A stretch of 64,000 nt of DNA from an uncultured Caldilineaceae bacterium (GCA_958295915.1 OY282381.1:3060722-3124721); one strand, 5' to 3'; counted from the stretch's first letter, positions 8,265-18,502 are shown. Notes: a model not told the origin generated them from the sequence alone. A program made the numbers and translations.

Positions 8265-10145
8265 ATGACGCTCATGAAGACCACATCCTCACAACGGACC
8301 AATCTGCCGGCGACAGTGGGCCTTCTTCTGATAGCTGCGCTGCTTTTGTTCGTCGGCTACCGGCTGTTTCGCGTCGTCCGCTTTAGCTGGGTTGCCTATC
8401 ACAATGGCATGGCGCTGCTGGACATCGCCAATACGGACCGTACGCCACAGGCTCTGGCGCAAAGTCAGCCGGAACTGGCAAAGCTGGCCAACGCCCTGAC
8501 CGGGCTGGAACGAGAGATCGTCCCCCTTGCGCCTCTTTTTCACAGGTTGGACGGCGTCACCCGTTACGGCTCGACCGTCGCTGTTCTGCCGAATCTGCTG
8601 ACAGTCGGCGCAGAGATGGCCGCCTTGGGCAACCAAGGACTGCTATTGGTCGCTCCGGCCCTGACGGCATCAGACGAAAGCGCCCTGGCGGAAGATGTCG
8701 CCGCCGCAATAGCAAGCGGCGACGAGGCAGTTTTTGCGCAGATGGGCCAACGGGCGCGGCGCGCCAACGCCGCGTTGCTTTCCATAGACGCCGATACGCT
8801 CCTGCCGCAACTGTCCGCGCCGGTCGCATTGGCCCAGGAACTGCTCCCTCTGCTGGAACCAGGGCTGCGATTGGGCCCCTCCATACCGCATCTATTGGGC
8901 ATGAACCGCCCGATGACCTATCTGGTTTTGGCGCAGAACAACCAGGAACTGCGGGGCGCCGGTGGCTGGATTACCGGTGTGGGTGTGCTGAAAGTAGAGC
9001 GGGGTCAGATAACGTCTCTGGATTTTTCCGACAGCTACGCCTTGGACAACCCCGCGGTGGATCACCCGCCGGCGCCCGCAGGAATGCAGCGATACATGGA
9101 TATTCAGCTTCTCTTCCTGCGGGATGCAAACTGGTCGCCGGATCTGCCGACCGCGGCGCGCGCCGCCCACAATCTCTATAGACAGGATTGGGGTGTGGAG
9201 GTAGACGGCATCGTGACTATCGACCTGCGAGCTGTGGAGCTGATCATTGCCGGCATAGGCTCGCTTCAGATGGAGGGGGTGAAGGAGCCAGTCACGAGCG
9301 AGAATGTGCTGGACGTTATGAGTCAGCTATGGTCGAACCCTTTTACCGACACCAAAGACGAAAGCTCCGCCAGATGGTTGCACCAGCGCAAAAACTTTAT
9401 GCCTGACCTGGCCAACGCAGTGCTGGATACGATCAAAGCCGGGCGTTTTGACTACCTTGCTCTGCTGCAGTCCGGCCACACAGCCCTGAACGAACGGGCC
9501 GTGCAGATCTGGCTGCAAGATCCCCGCGCCCAGGAGCAGTTGGCGGCTCTGCGCTGGGATGGCGCATTGCATCCGCTGGCGAGGGCCGACTATCTGGCAC
9601 TCGTAGACAGCAACGTAGGCTACAACAAAGTCAACGCGGTCGTCGCGCGTAGTATGCAGTACTCGGTCGCCTGGCCGGACGGCGCGGATGCATCAGCTCT
9701 GGCTACAACGCAGGTCACATACCATCATCCGGTCGAGTCACCGGATCATGTCTGTGATCAGACCTCCCGCTACGGTGACTCCCGGGACGATCTCATGAAG
9801 CGCTGTTACTTCAATTACGTGCGACTGTACGTGCCCCGGGGCAGCCAACTGCTCAGTATCGACGGGGTAGAGGCGGACTCTGTCGGTAGCCAACGAGGGA
9901 TTCGGAGCACACAGGTGCTGTCTGGCTATTTTGAGATGAAGCCGGGTACCACTCACACCGTCACCTTCACCTATCGCCTGCCGCCGCTCATCCGGCAAGA
10001 TGAGTACCGTCTGGTCATCCAACGGCAGTCTGGCTCCGGACCGCTACCAGTGCAGTGGGATGTCGCAGGCCAGACCTTCAGCGCTACCATCAGCGAAAAT
10101 CTGCTGGACTGGTCCCGATTTCCGCAGCTGTCCGCTGACGGTTGA
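8265..10145 (+). CDS. DUF4012 domain-containing membrane-anchored protein
   Basis: 626 residues with one N-terminal membrane helix (~14-36) and a large extracytoplasmic part. The block LVLAQNNQELRGAGGWITG (~residues 220-238) is the DUF4012 signature, and the C-terminal half carries a beta-rich domain. DUF4012 proteins are common in Chloroflexota and Actinobacteria next to glycosyltransferase and cell-surface genes; no activity is established. It starts 12 bp after the DUF2723 gene, so joint transcription is likely. It closes the surface block, and the next genes are convergent. Confidence 0.86.
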   Translation: MTLMKTTSSQRTNLPATVGLLLIAALLLFVGYRLFRVVRFSWVAYHNGMALLDIANTDRTPQALAQSQPELAKLANALTGLEREIVPLAPLFHRLDGVTRYGSTVAVLPNLLTVGAEMAALGNQGLLLVAPALTASDESALAEDVAAAIASGDEAVFAQMGQRARRANAALLSIDADTLLPQLSAPVALAQELLPLLEPGLRLGPSIPHLLGMNRPMTYLVLAQNNQELRGAGGWITGVGVLKVERGQITSLDFSDSYALDNPAVDHPPAPAGMQRYMDIQLLFLRDANWSPDLPTAARAAHNLYRQDWGVEVDGIVTIDLRAVELIIAGIGSLQMEGVKEPVTSENVLDVMSQLWSNPFTDTKDESSARWLHQRKNFMPDLANAVLDTIKAGRFDYLALLQSGHTALNERAVQIWLQDPRAQEQLAALRWDGALHPLARADYLALVDSNVGYNKVNAVVARSMQYSVAWPDGADASALATTQVTYHHPVESPDHVCDQTSRYGDSRDDLMKRCYFNYVRLYVPRGSQLLSIDGVEADSVGSQRGIRSTQVLSGYFEMKPGTTHTVTFTYRLPPLIRQDEYRLVIQRQSGSGPLPVQWDVAGQTFSATISENLLDWSRFPQLSADG

Positions 10146-10160
10146 ATCGTTTTCAAAAGC

Positions 10161-10931
10161 TTATCCCTGAATAAGCCAGGCGACAGACTGCGCCAGCGCC
10201 GGCAGAATCTCACCGCTCTTCCCTTGCAAGAACAGATCGACAATAGAAGAGAGAGGCCCCGGCTGGAGGTTTATGTCGAGGATCGTTGCGCCGGCCTGTT
10301 TGGCAATGAGCGGGAGTTGGGCCGCGGGGTAGACCAGACCGCTGGCGCCGACGACGAGCATCAGATCGCAGCTAGAGGCGGCTACGAAAGCCGCTTCCAC
10401 TGCCTGCCAGGGCAAACCTTCGCCGAACCAGACTACATCCGGCCGCACAAATTCACCGCAGCGGGCGCAGGTGGGCGGCAACTGCCGGCGACGTTCCGCG
10501 TCTGTCAAGCGGTGCGGTTGCGCGCATACCTGGCAGCGGAAATGCAGGAGGCTGCCGTGCAGATGGAGAATGTCCGCGCTGCCGGCCTGCTCGTGCAGAT
10601 TGTCCACATTCTGCGTCACCAGAACGAATTCCTCGCATAGACTGGCCAAGCGGGCGAGAGCGGCGTGCCCCGGATTGGGTGTGGCCGCCTCTACCACAGT
10701 CAGCCGCCACATATACCAACGCCAGACCAGCCCCGGATCCCGTTCGAACCCCTGGGGCGAGGCCAATTCCTCGGCCTCGAATTGGCTCCACAACCCGGTC
10801 TGGGCATCCCGAAAGGTCGGCACTCCCGACTCTGCGCTCACCCCGGCCCCCGTCAGACAGACGACAGCGGAGGCAGAGGTCAGAAGGCGCGCGGCCTGGT
10901 CGATGAGACGCTCTCTGTTCGCTTTCTTCAA
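10161..10931 (-). CDS. cobB: SIR2-family NAD-dependent protein deacylase
   Basis: Sirtuin of 256 residues. The NAD-binding motif is GAGVSAESGVPTFR (~28-41), TQNVDNLHEQAG follows, the catalytic base is His125 in LHGSL, and the zinc ligands are Cys133, Cys136, Cys155 and Cys158. Tyr73 and Arg76 (YMWR) match the Tyr-x-x-Arg pair of class III sirtuins (bacterial CobB, SIRT5), which prefer succinyl or malonyl lysines. Desuccinylase as well as deacetylase activity is therefore plausible. It is 43 bp downstream of apgM on the same strand and probably co-transcribed with it. Confidence 0.93.
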   Translation of the reverse strand: MKKANRERLIDQAARLLTSASAVVCLTGAGVSAESGVPTFRDAQTGLWSQFEAEELASPQGFERDPGLVWRWYMWRLTVVEAATPNPGHAALARLASLCEEFVLVTQNVDNLHEQAGSADILHLHGSLLHFRCQVCAQPHRLTDAERRRQLPPTCARCGEFVRPDVVWFGEGLPWQAVEAAFVAASSCDLMLVVGASGLVYPAAQLPLIAKQAGATILDINLQPGPLSSIVDLFLQGKSGEILPALAQSVAWLIQG

Positions 10932-10974
10932 TTCGGCATTCCCGCCAGTTCAACACCTGCAGGGCGCTTATACC

Positions 10975-12207
10975 TCACGCGCCGAACCGCTTCAACCGCC
11001 CGGCGTGGGCCATGGCTTGGGGAATGAGGGTCGTGGCATGGCATATCCCCAAATGGCCAGCGGCACAGGCCCGTTCGCCAAAACTCTGGACCGCATCGGG
11101 CATCGCCTGAGGACTCCACAGAAGTGTCGGTACCGGATGCCAACTGTGGCTGCCTAGCGCCGCCGGCGTACTGTGATCCCCGGTGATGATCAGCGCGCCC
11201 GCGCCCAGTTCCAGAATGCGGGGAATTTCCGCATCCACCGCTTCGATTTCGTGAATTTTGGCATCGAAATCGCCGTCTTCACCGTAGCTGTCCGTCTTCT
11301 TGATGTGAATAAAGAAGAAGTCGAAATCATCCCATGCCTGAACGAGCGCGCTGATCTCATGCCGGGGGCGATCCCCCGCGAACTCGATCACCTCCATCCC
11401 CACCAAACTGGCGACCCCCCGATACATCGGATAGACGGCAATGGCCCCCGCCCGCATGCCGTAAATCTCCGGGAACAACGGCAGGTTGGGATCTTGGGCC
11501 AGACCTCGCAGGTTGAGACTGTTGGCCTGTGGCTCGTCGGCCAGCGCTTGGCGGGCGCGCTCGACCCAGCGATTGACCAGCTCGGCCGCGCGCGCGCCGG
11601 CATCGCTTCCGCTCTCGTCCCGCACGGGCAGAGGCTTCTTCCCCACTGTAAGCGGATCCGTATCTGTCAGCGTACCGCCCAGCCCTGCGCCCCGCAAAAC
11701 GAAAACGAAGCGATGCTCCTGCACCGGCTCGATGAACACCTCGCAGTCATCGAACAGCTCGTCGCTGGCTTTCTGGAGTTGGGCCGTCAGTCGTATGCAC
11801 TCTTCCGTAGAGATACGCCCCGCCCGGCGATCTGTGATCAGGCCATCAGCATCGACAGTGGCGAAGTTGCCGCGCGCGGCCAGATCGTTGGTCTGCAAGG
11901 GAAAGCCGATTCCCAGGGCTTCCAATACGCCTCGACCGATCGGATAGCGCACAGGGTCGTAACCAAAAAGGCTCAAATGCGCCGGGCCGCTTCCCGGCTC
12001 GATGCCGGGCCGGATCGGGATGCTGAGTCCAAGAGACCCTTCTGCGGCCAGCCGGTCCAAATGGGGGGTGTGAGCCGTCTCCAGTTCCGTTTTGCCATCA
12101 GGCGTTCCAGGCAGGCCGCCTAGCCCATCTATCACCACGAGAACGATCTTGCCGCCGTCTTGGCGCAGATCTCGCATCAGTTCAAACTCGGTGAATGGCG
12201 TCGACAT
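10975..12207 (-). CDS. apgM: 2,3-bisphosphoglycerate-independent phosphoglycerate mutase, archaeal type
   Basis: This 410-residue member of the alkaline-phosphatase superfamily interconverts 3- and 2-phosphoglycerate in glycolysis and gluconeogenesis. Diagnostic ApgM features are VVIDGLGG (metal-ligand Asp27), PGSGPAHLSLFGYDP with the probable nucleophile Ser73, and the metal site ITGDHSTPAALGSHSWHPVP near residue 345. The length is normal for the family. It lies between the ABC transporter genes and the sirtuin, all on the minus strand. Nothing suggests truncation. Confidence 0.95.
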   Translation of the reverse strand: MSTPFTEFELMRDLRQDGGKIVLVVIDGLGGLPGTPDGKTELETAHTPHLDRLAAEGSLGLSIPIRPGIEPGSGPAHLSLFGYDPVRYPIGRGVLEALGIGFPLQTNDLAARGNFATVDADGLITDRRAGRISTEECIRLTAQLQKASDELFDDCEVFIEPVQEHRFVFVLRGAGLGGTLTDTDPLTVGKKPLPVRDESGSDAGARAAELVNRWVERARQALADEPQANSLNLRGLAQDPNLPLFPEIYGMRAGAIAVYPMYRGVASLVGMEVIEFAGDRPRHEISALVQAWDDFDFFFIHIKKTDSYGEDGDFDAKIHEIEAVDAEIPRILELGAGALIITGDHSTPAALGSHSWHPVPTLLWSPQAMPDAVQSFGERACAAGHLGICHATTLIPQAMAHAGRLKRFGA

Positions 12208-12242
12208 CGATTGGCTCCAAAACTGCTACTGGTCAGTACTGA

Positions 12243-13295
12243 TCACTGACCACTGCAGGTATCGTACAGATAACAAGCCACGGCATGGTCGCCACCAACT
12301 CGGACGGCGCGACCTCCCATCCCCCGGGCATCGTTGCGCAGTTCGATTGGGATGAGCGGTGGCTGTTCTTCCAGGCACATCTCCATCCGATGTGGGCAAC
12401 GCAAGTAAAACCGGCACCCATTCGCATCTTGCATCCGCATCGTTTCCTGGGCCGGCAACTTGATGGTCGTGTCCCATTTGACTTTCGGATCTGGCACAGG
12501 GATTGAGTGAATCAGTTCCTGAACATACGGATGCTGTGGGTTTTCAATGATCTGACCGGTATCGCCCGTTTCAGCGGTGATGCCCTGGAAGAGGACAACC
12601 ATATTATCGCCGATCTGGTAGGCTGTTGAGAGATCGTGGGTGATGTATAAAAAAGATATCTGGCGCTCATCGCGCAGGCGCAGCATGATATCCAGGATCA
12701 TGGCCCGCAGGGAAGCGTCTACGGCTGAAACGGGTTCATCGGCTACGATCAGACGTGGTCGGAGCAAGTAGGCCCGAGCCACCATGACCCGCTGACGCTG
12801 GCCGCCGCTGAGTTGGTGCGGGTATTTTTCTAAAATTTCATCACCGCGTAATCCGACTACGTTGAGGGCATCTTCGATCAACGCACGTTTTTCCGCCTTG
12901 TTTTGGGCCAAAGCGAAGTGCCGCATGACCAGATTAAAGGTATGCTGTACGCGGAAGAAAGGATTGAAAACATCATACGGATCCTGAAAGATAGCCTGGA
13001 CTTCCTGCCGATAGGTCAGACGCTGCTTCCGATCCATCTGCGATATGTCAACGCCTTTGTAGAGGATCTGCCCACGCGTCAGAGGGATAAAGCCGAGGAT
13101 GAGATTCGCCAGAGTGGTTTTACCGCTGCCGCTCTCGCCGGCAATCGTAGTGATCTGGGCTGGCGACTCATACAGATCGAGGTTGAAAGAATCCAAAGCC
13201 ACTAAGGGCGGCTGAGAACTCAGGAAACCACCGCCGAATTCCATCGTGGCGTTCTTGATCTGCAGGATCGGTTGCGTTCTGCCCGGCTGTGTCAT
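12243..13295 (-). CDS. Oligopeptide/dipeptide ABC transporter ATPase (OppF-like)
   Basis: Second ATPase of the peptide importer, 350 residues. It has Walker A GESGSGKTT (53-61), an LSGGQRQR signature near 160, Walker B LIVADEP, and the C-terminal oligopeptide-transporter extension with Cys residues (NGCRFYLRCPHRM) that in this family can bind an Fe-S cluster. Its ATG overlaps the stop of the permease-ATPase gene by 4 bp, so translational coupling is likely. It provides energy for uptake of peptides or similar solutes with the permeases encoded upstream. Confidence 0.93.
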   Translation of the reverse strand: MTQPGRTQPILQIKNATMEFGGGFLSSQPPLVALDSFNLDLYESPAQITTIAGESGSGKTTLANLILGFIPLTRGQILYKGVDISQMDRKQRLTYRQEVQAIFQDPYDVFNPFFRVQHTFNLVMRHFALAQNKAEKRALIEDALNVVGLRGDEILEKYPHQLSGGQRQRVMVARAYLLRPRLIVADEPVSAVDASLRAMILDIMLRLRDERQISFLYITHDLSTAYQIGDNMVVLFQGITAETGDTGQIIENPQHPYVQELIHSIPVPDPKVKWDTTIKLPAQETMRMQDANGCRFYLRCPHRMEMCLEEQPPLIPIELRNDARGMGGRAVRVGGDHAVACYLYDTCSGQ

Positions 13296-15379
13296 GCGTG
13301 TTCAATGTCAATATTGGTGTGCGCATCCGGCTCGTAGAGCCAGCAGGCCACAAAATGATCTTGATCTATCTCCACCAGGGATGGCCGACTGTCTCGACAT
13401 TTTTGCTCTACAAACTTACAGCGATACTGGAAAATACAGCCCGGTGGCGGGTTGCGCAGATCGTGAGTCAAGCCCTCGGTAGCGTTCAGTGGTTTGCGTT
13501 CTCTGATCGATGGGATCGATTCGATCAGAAGTTGGGTGTATGGGTGACGCGGCCGCGCATAGGCAGATTCCACAGGGGCCACTTCCACCAGGTTTCCAGC
13601 ATACATGACCGCGATGCGATCTACGAGTTGAGCCTGCAAGCCCATGTCGTGGCTTATCATCACCATGGAGACGCCCAGACGCTCCTTTACCTCCAGCAGG
13701 GTCTGCGCTACCACACGTTGCACCACCACATCCAAGGCGCTGGTCGGTTCGTCGGCGATGATCACCTGCGGATTGAGCGCGATCGACATCGCAATGCAGA
13801 CCCGTTGCTTCATGCCGCCGCTCAACTCGTGGGGATACATACCGATGACCCGATCCGGCAGACCGACATCATGCAGCAGCGTGAGGATACGTCGCTCAAG
13901 CTCGATGCGGCCTACACGTTCATGGGCCAGGATGGCATCGGCCATCTGCTCCCGAATGGATGTCACCGGGTTCAGGGAGTTCATCGCGCCTTGTGGAACC
14001 AGAGCCAGCTCGCGCCAATGCACTTGGCGCAGCTCCTTGGCGGAAAGACCGACGAGATCCCGATCCTGAATTCTGATCTCACCTTGCACAATCCGGCCCG
14101 GCGGCTGCACGACTTGCAGGATAGCCATCGCCACCGTCGTCTTGCCACAGCCCGACTCGCCCACCAGGCCGAGAATCTCGCCTTTGCGCACGCTGAGGGT
14201 AACGCTATTGGCCGCGATGATGGCCCCGCGCGGCGTAAAATAATGCACATGGAGATCGCGCACCGCAAGCGCCGCGTTGTCCTGAGCCGAAGAGCGGCGC
14301 CCCGCATCGGCAGCCTCCACAGCCGCCCGCTCCTCTTGGGGAAGATCGGAAGTGAGGGAACGGCGCTGTTTCTCTCTCCTCGCTCCTGTTCTCTTTTTCC
14401 TCTCTGTTGCCGGTGTAGAATCGTGCCCCGAGGCCCCAAATCGCCGAATGCGCGGATTCGCGATCTCATCCAGCCCGATCGTCATCAGAAAGAAACCCAC
14501 GAAAATAACCATCAGAATGATGATCGGCGGCAGCCACCACCAGGTCAGGCCACGAACCAGAGCGGCATTGGTTGTCGCCTGGTTGATGATCAGTCCCAGT
14601 GAGGGTACCCGTGTCGGGCCTAACCCCAACACCTCTAGCCCGGTCGCGCCCAGGATCGCGCCCGAAATCCCACCTGTCAGGCTGGCCGCCAGCCAGGGCA
14701 GCATGTTGGGCAGCATCTCCACGAACATGATCTCCACAGCTGACGCGCCCGAAAGATGCGCCATGCGCACATAGCTGCGCTCGCGCAAAGTGAGCGTCTG
14801 CGAGCGCACCAGGCGCGTTGGCCCCGGCCAGGCAAACAGAGCCAGAATAAAGGCCATCGCCGTCGTGTCCGTCATCTGAACGAACGAGGCGATTACAACG
14901 AGCACAACCAAGGCCGGGATCGTTATCGCCGAGTCGCTGATGGTGCGGATGATGTGATCCCACCAGCCCCCCAAGTAGCCGGCCACCGAGCCAAGCGCCA
15001 TGCCGACCGCCATACCGATGATCGCGGCCAGGAAACCGACCTTCAGGGAAGAAGGCGTAGCCAGAATCAACTGGGCCAGCATATCGCGCCCGTTGCTTTC
15101 CGTGCCCAGGGGATGTTCGGGCAAGCCGCCTTCAGCCCACACCGGTGGCTTGTTCAATGGCGCGGCCCCTGTGTAGGCCAGATCCGTGTCCCAAAAGACA
15201 GGACCCAACAGGCCAAACAGAAGAACCGAGAGAACGATCCCGCTGCCCAGCAGGAACTTGCTATTCAGCCAAGGGGTATCCCATGTATTGAGCCGCCAGG
15301 CGCGGGCAGAGGCAAGATCAGTTGGTAGAGGCTGGCCTTGCGCCTGCCCTGAGCCATTGGTTCGTTGTCCGACAGTCAC
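13292..15379 (-). CDS. Fused peptide ABC permease (OppC-like) and ATPase (OppD-like)
   Basis: One 695-residue chain. Residues 1-313 are an OppC/DppC permease with about six helices and the EAA loop HLSGASAVEIMFVEMLPN (~208-225). Residues 314-370 form a basic hydrophilic linker. Residues 370-695 are an OppD ATPase with Walker A GESGCGKTT (407-415), signature LSGGMKQR (519-526), Walker B IIADEP and a C-terminal Cys-containing extension. These are usually two genes. The linker DNA (about 14335-14400) shares the purine-rich repeat GAGGAGAGAGAAACAGC with the DUF2723 gene, which suggests that a repeat insertion bridged two former genes. The start is GTG; the first ~20 residues are also repeat-like. 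Confidence 0.9.
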   Translation of the reverse strand: MTVGQRTNGSGQAQGQPLPTDLASARAWRLNTWDTPWLNSKFLLGSGIVLSVLLFGLLGPVFWDTDLAYTGAAPLNKPPVWAEGGLPEHPLGTESNGRDMLAQLILATPSSLKVGFLAAIIGMAVGMALGSVAGYLGGWWDHIIRTISDSAITIPALVVLVVIASFVQMTDTTAMAFILALFAWPGPTRLVRSQTLTLRERSYVRMAHLSGASAVEIMFVEMLPNMLPWLAASLTGGISGAILGATGLEVLGLGPTRVPSLGLIINQATTNAALVRGLTWWWLPPIIILMVIFVGFFLMTIGLDEIANPRIRRFGASGHDSTPATERKKRTGARREKQRRSLTSDLPQEERAAVEAADAGRRSSAQDNAALAVRDLHVHYFTPRGAIIAANSVTLSVRKGEILGLVGESGCGKTTVAMAILQVVQPPGRIVQGEIRIQDRDLVGLSAKELRQVHWRELALVPQGAMNSLNPVTSIREQMADAILAHERVGRIELERRILTLLHDVGLPDRVIGMYPHELSGGMKQRVCIAMSIALNPQVIIADEPTSALDVVVQRVVAQTLLEVKERLGVSMVMISHDMGLQAQLVDRIAVMYAGNLVEVAPVESAYARPRHPYTQLLIESIPSIRERKPLNATEGLTHDLRNPPPGCIFQYRCKFVEQKCRDSRPSLVEIDQDHFVACWLYEPDAHTNIDIEHA

Positions 15380-15492
15380 ATCAAAGGCCTTTATTCAATC
15401 ACCGCAGATCTGTGATGATGAACACATCCACTTCGCGATCAATGGCCTGTGAGCCGCCTTTCTGGCTACCGACCACCGACCACTACATAATA

Positions 15493-16509
15493 CTAGGGCG
15501 CATTCCTTTTATAGGTAATGCGCGGATCGATCAACGGATAGAGCAGGTCGAGCAGAAACACACTCGTGGCAGTGACGATGATGATCAGGTTGGCTATGGC
15601 CTGCGTGACCGTATAGTCCTGCGCGATGATCGACTGGTAGAGGGTATACCCGGTGCCCGGATAGGCGAAGATGAACTCGACCAGGATCGAACCGCTGATC
15701 AGGCCACCCAGCCCCAGAGCCAGCGCTGTCAGGGCCGGCAGGATCGCGTTGCGCACGCCGTAGCGGAAGAAGATACGCGTCGGCGACAGCCCTTTGACCT
15801 GAGCCAGCAAAAAATAATCCTCATTGTTGACGCTGATCATCAGGCCGCGCATGCCAAGCGCCCAGCCGCCCATGGACGTCAGCACAATAGACACCACGGG
15901 CAGGATGGCATGGCTGGCTACATTCTGAATAAAAGGCCAGTTCCAGCCAGGGTTGACGGAGCGGGAATAGGCCCCCGTTGCCGGCAGCCAGTCCAGTTTG
16001 AAAGCCACGACATAGATCAGCACGATACCAAACATGAAATAGGGAATGGCGGTAAAGGTCAGGCTGCTCGGCAAGATCAGCTGCAACCAACGCGGGGTGC
16101 GGCGCCAGCCCATCAGCGCCCCGACCGTAACGCCTACGAGAAAGGAAAGGGCAGTCGCCAGCGACAGCAAGCCAAGCGACCAGGGAAGCGCAGGTCTGAC
16201 CATAGTCCAGGCCTTGGTTGGGAAATGCGCCAGGGAAAAGCCGAAATCGAGCCGGAATACGTTGCCCCAATAGCGGGCATACTGCACCCATAGGGAGTCA
16301 TCCAGCCCAAAACGGGCTTTCCAGGCAGCGATGATCTGATCAGCGTTCTCTACATAGCCCGAATCCAGCGAGACGCGGGTGATCATCACCGTGATCGGAT
16401 CGCCCGGCGCCAGACGAGGAATAATGAAAATCAGCGTAGATCCCAACCAGATGGTCAGAAGATACATCAGAAAGCGTTGCAGGACATATTCTTTGGTCAG
16501 CCCGCGCAT
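15493..16509 (-). CDS. Peptide ABC transporter permease (OppB/DppB-like)
   Basis: Inner-membrane permease of 338 residues from the ATG at 16509; a GTG at 16518 would add three residues. It has an N-terminal helix (LLTIWLGSTLIFIIPRLAPGDPI, shown here only as family signature), the periplasmic loop, and five further helices. The EAA loop lies near GLSPTRIFFRYGVRNAILPA, close to the C-terminal third. It should pair with the OppC part of the fused protein to form the channel. A 113-bp spacer containing short repeats separates it from the fused gene. Confidence 0.92.
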   Translation of the reverse strand: MRGLTKEYVLQRFLMYLLTIWLGSTLIFIIPRLAPGDPITVMITRVSLDSGYVENADQIIAAWKARFGLDDSLWVQYARYWGNVFRLDFGFSLAHFPTKAWTMVRPALPWSLGLLSLATALSFLVGVTVGALMGWRRTPRWLQLILPSSLTFTAIPYFMFGIVLIYVVAFKLDWLPATGAYSRSVNPGWNWPFIQNVASHAILPVVSIVLTSMGGWALGMRGLMISVNNEDYFLLAQVKGLSPTRIFFRYGVRNAILPALTALALGLGGLISGSILVEFIFAYPGTGYTLYQSIIAQDYTVTQAIANLIIIVTATSVFLLDLLYPLIDPRITYKRNAP

Positions 16510-16574
16510 ATATACCACTCTGGATATCTGTCGTGAACCTGATCACAATACTGCACTGGCCACTGTTTTTGACC

Positions 16575-18386
16575 CTACTGCGTGGACGTTATCTCTGGCA
16601 GGATGCCAACGAAACTGGGACACCAGATAACCGGGCGCTGATAGTAGTTGTCGATCGTCGGCCAGTTGCTCCAATAGGTGGTGTTAAAGGGCACCAGCTT
16701 TTTGGATTGCGCGGTAGGGATGACCGGGATCTCGTCGTAGTAGATCTCAAGCGCGCGCGTGGTGAGCTCGAACAGCAGGGGATCGTCCCATCCCAGCTCA
16801 CTGATCTGGTCTACGATCTGACTGAACTCTGGATTATGCCAGCGGAAACGGTTCGAGTGGGGTAGCTGAAAACGTTCGCCAATCGGCGCAACCTCATCCG
16901 CGCGCAATTGGCGCAGCGTATTCCACGGCTCGACGATAGAGCCACAGGTCTGCCAGCCGCTTTGCGCCTCGTAGTTGCCAGTCGCCAGGTTGTCTCCCCA
17001 GGTGCCGCCGATCAATTTCACCTTTATGGCATTGATGCCAAAGCGCTGCAACTGCTCCCCGTACACATCGGCAACGCGTTCCAGCTCGCTGATACCCTCG
17101 TATACCTGGATCTCCAGGCTCAGTTCCTCCCCGTCCTTCGTCCAATATGTGTCTGTCTTTTCATAGCCCTTGGCGATCAGGATCTCTTCTGCTTTGGCCA
17201 GATCGGGCTGGGTGAACTTGGCGATAGTCTCCGCGGGCACCAGGTCCGCGAACCTCTGCATAGAAGGGTAGAGCGGAAAGGGATAGGGACCCATGATCGA
17301 AGTGCCTTCATAGGCGATGTCGATGATCTGCTGACGGTCCATCACATAGTTCAGGACCCAACGCATCTCACTATCGTTCCACGGCTCGACCGCGTTGTTG
17401 ACGGAAAGACTGCGCGCGCACGGGTCGGGCCAGACAAAAGGCATCTCATCCTGGAAGGCGATCCAGGCCGGGTTCTGGGCCGTCAATGCCTGGAACGATC
17501 CGAACGTAATGTCGTGCAAGCCATCGTATCCGTTTTCGATAGCAGTCGCCAACCGCACTTCCTCTGTGCCTGTGTAAGACATGATAAGCTGCTTCGGTTC
17601 GGGCAACTTCTTGATGCCTGTCTCGGCAGCCCACCAGTCGTCATGGCGGACCCAGATGGTCTCGTTCTCAGTGACCTTGGCCAGCTTGTAGGGGCCAGTG
17701 CCCATGGGCAACCCCTTCTCCAGGTCGAAATTTTTGAAGGTGGCCGGATCTTCCACATTCTCCCAGATATGTTTGGGGACGAAATAGTCAACCCCACAGA
17801 TGTTGTCCGAAAAACGCTCCAATTTGAAACGCACATTCGACTTCTTCAGGTTGTACACAACCGTCAGATCATCTACCTTTTCCACCGACTCGATCCACTC
17901 TTTGTAGGCGAAGTGCCGGCCCAAAGCCTCGTTGTTGAGCTGTAACTCGGTCGAAAAGACGACATCGTCAGCCGTAAAAGACTCGCCGTCATGCCAGGTG
18001 ATGCCGGGGCGCAGTTTGAGCGTCCAGACAGTGTGATCCTCGTTGGGGGTGAGGGATTCGGCCATCCAGTTTTCGATTTCGCCAGTGCCGTAATTCAGCA
18101 AAGTCAGGACATCGGAGAACTCCGACATGCCCCAGCCGATGGAATTGCCAGGCACGTAGGGGTTCCAGTTGTCACCGCCTTGCAGGGGGCTCGTCCTGTC
18201 CAGAATGACCGTCTCTGCGCGCGACGCATTGAGATAGTCCTCCGGCATACCCATCTCCTCGCCCTGGCTTTCTGCGGCCGCGGCTGGCGCCTCTGCATCT
18301 GACGGAGCTGTCGTCGCTCCGCCGCACGCCCCCAGCAAAATTGAAAATGATACACAGATACTGATCAAGCGATGAAGCGATTTCAT
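16575..18386 (-). CDS. Peptide/solute-binding lipoprotein (SBP family 5)
   Basis: Extracytoplasmic binding protein of the ABC importer, 603 residues from the ATG at 18386, which has GAAGGAG six bases upstream. The lipoprotein signal ends in LLGAC (lipidated Cys21), followed by an Ala/Glu-rich tether. The mature part is a family 5 SBP (LTPNEDHTVWTLKLRPGIT type N-lobe motif, NYVMDRQQI). It would deliver peptides or another solute to the OppB/OppC permeases. The substrate cannot be read from sequence. An upstream in-frame start at 18413 lacks a comparable ribosome-binding site. Confidence 0.92.
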   Translation of the reverse strand: MKSLHRLISICVSFSILLGACGGATTAPSDAEAPAAAAESQGEEMGMPEDYLNASRAETVILDRTSPLQGGDNWNPYVPGNSIGWGMSEFSDVLTLLNYGTGEIENWMAESLTPNEDHTVWTLKLRPGITWHDGESFTADDVVFSTELQLNNEALGRHFAYKEWIESVEKVDDLTVVYNLKKSNVRFKLERFSDNICGVDYFVPKHIWENVEDPATFKNFDLEKGLPMGTGPYKLAKVTENETIWVRHDDWWAAETGIKKLPEPKQLIMSYTGTEEVRLATAIENGYDGLHDITFGSFQALTAQNPAWIAFQDEMPFVWPDPCARSLSVNNAVEPWNDSEMRWVLNYVMDRQQIIDIAYEGTSIMGPYPFPLYPSMQRFADLVPAETIAKFTQPDLAKAEEILIAKGYEKTDTYWTKDGEELSLEIQVYEGISELERVADVYGEQLQRFGINAIKVKLIGGTWGDNLATGNYEAQSGWQTCGSIVEPWNTLRQLRADEVAPIGERFQLPHSNRFRWHNPEFSQIVDQISELGWDDPLLFELTTRALEIYYDEIPVIPTAQSKKLVPFNTTYWSNWPTIDNYYQRPVIWCPSFVGILPEITSTQ

Positions 18387-18502
18387 GCTATTCTCCTTCA
18401 CGGGCCGGCGCAAGGCCAGCCCCTTATATTGAAAATCATGGCAGACGATCAGACGTGAGGGAAGATGAGAGAGAAGTGGTGGTCAGTAGTCAGTCACCAG
18501 TA

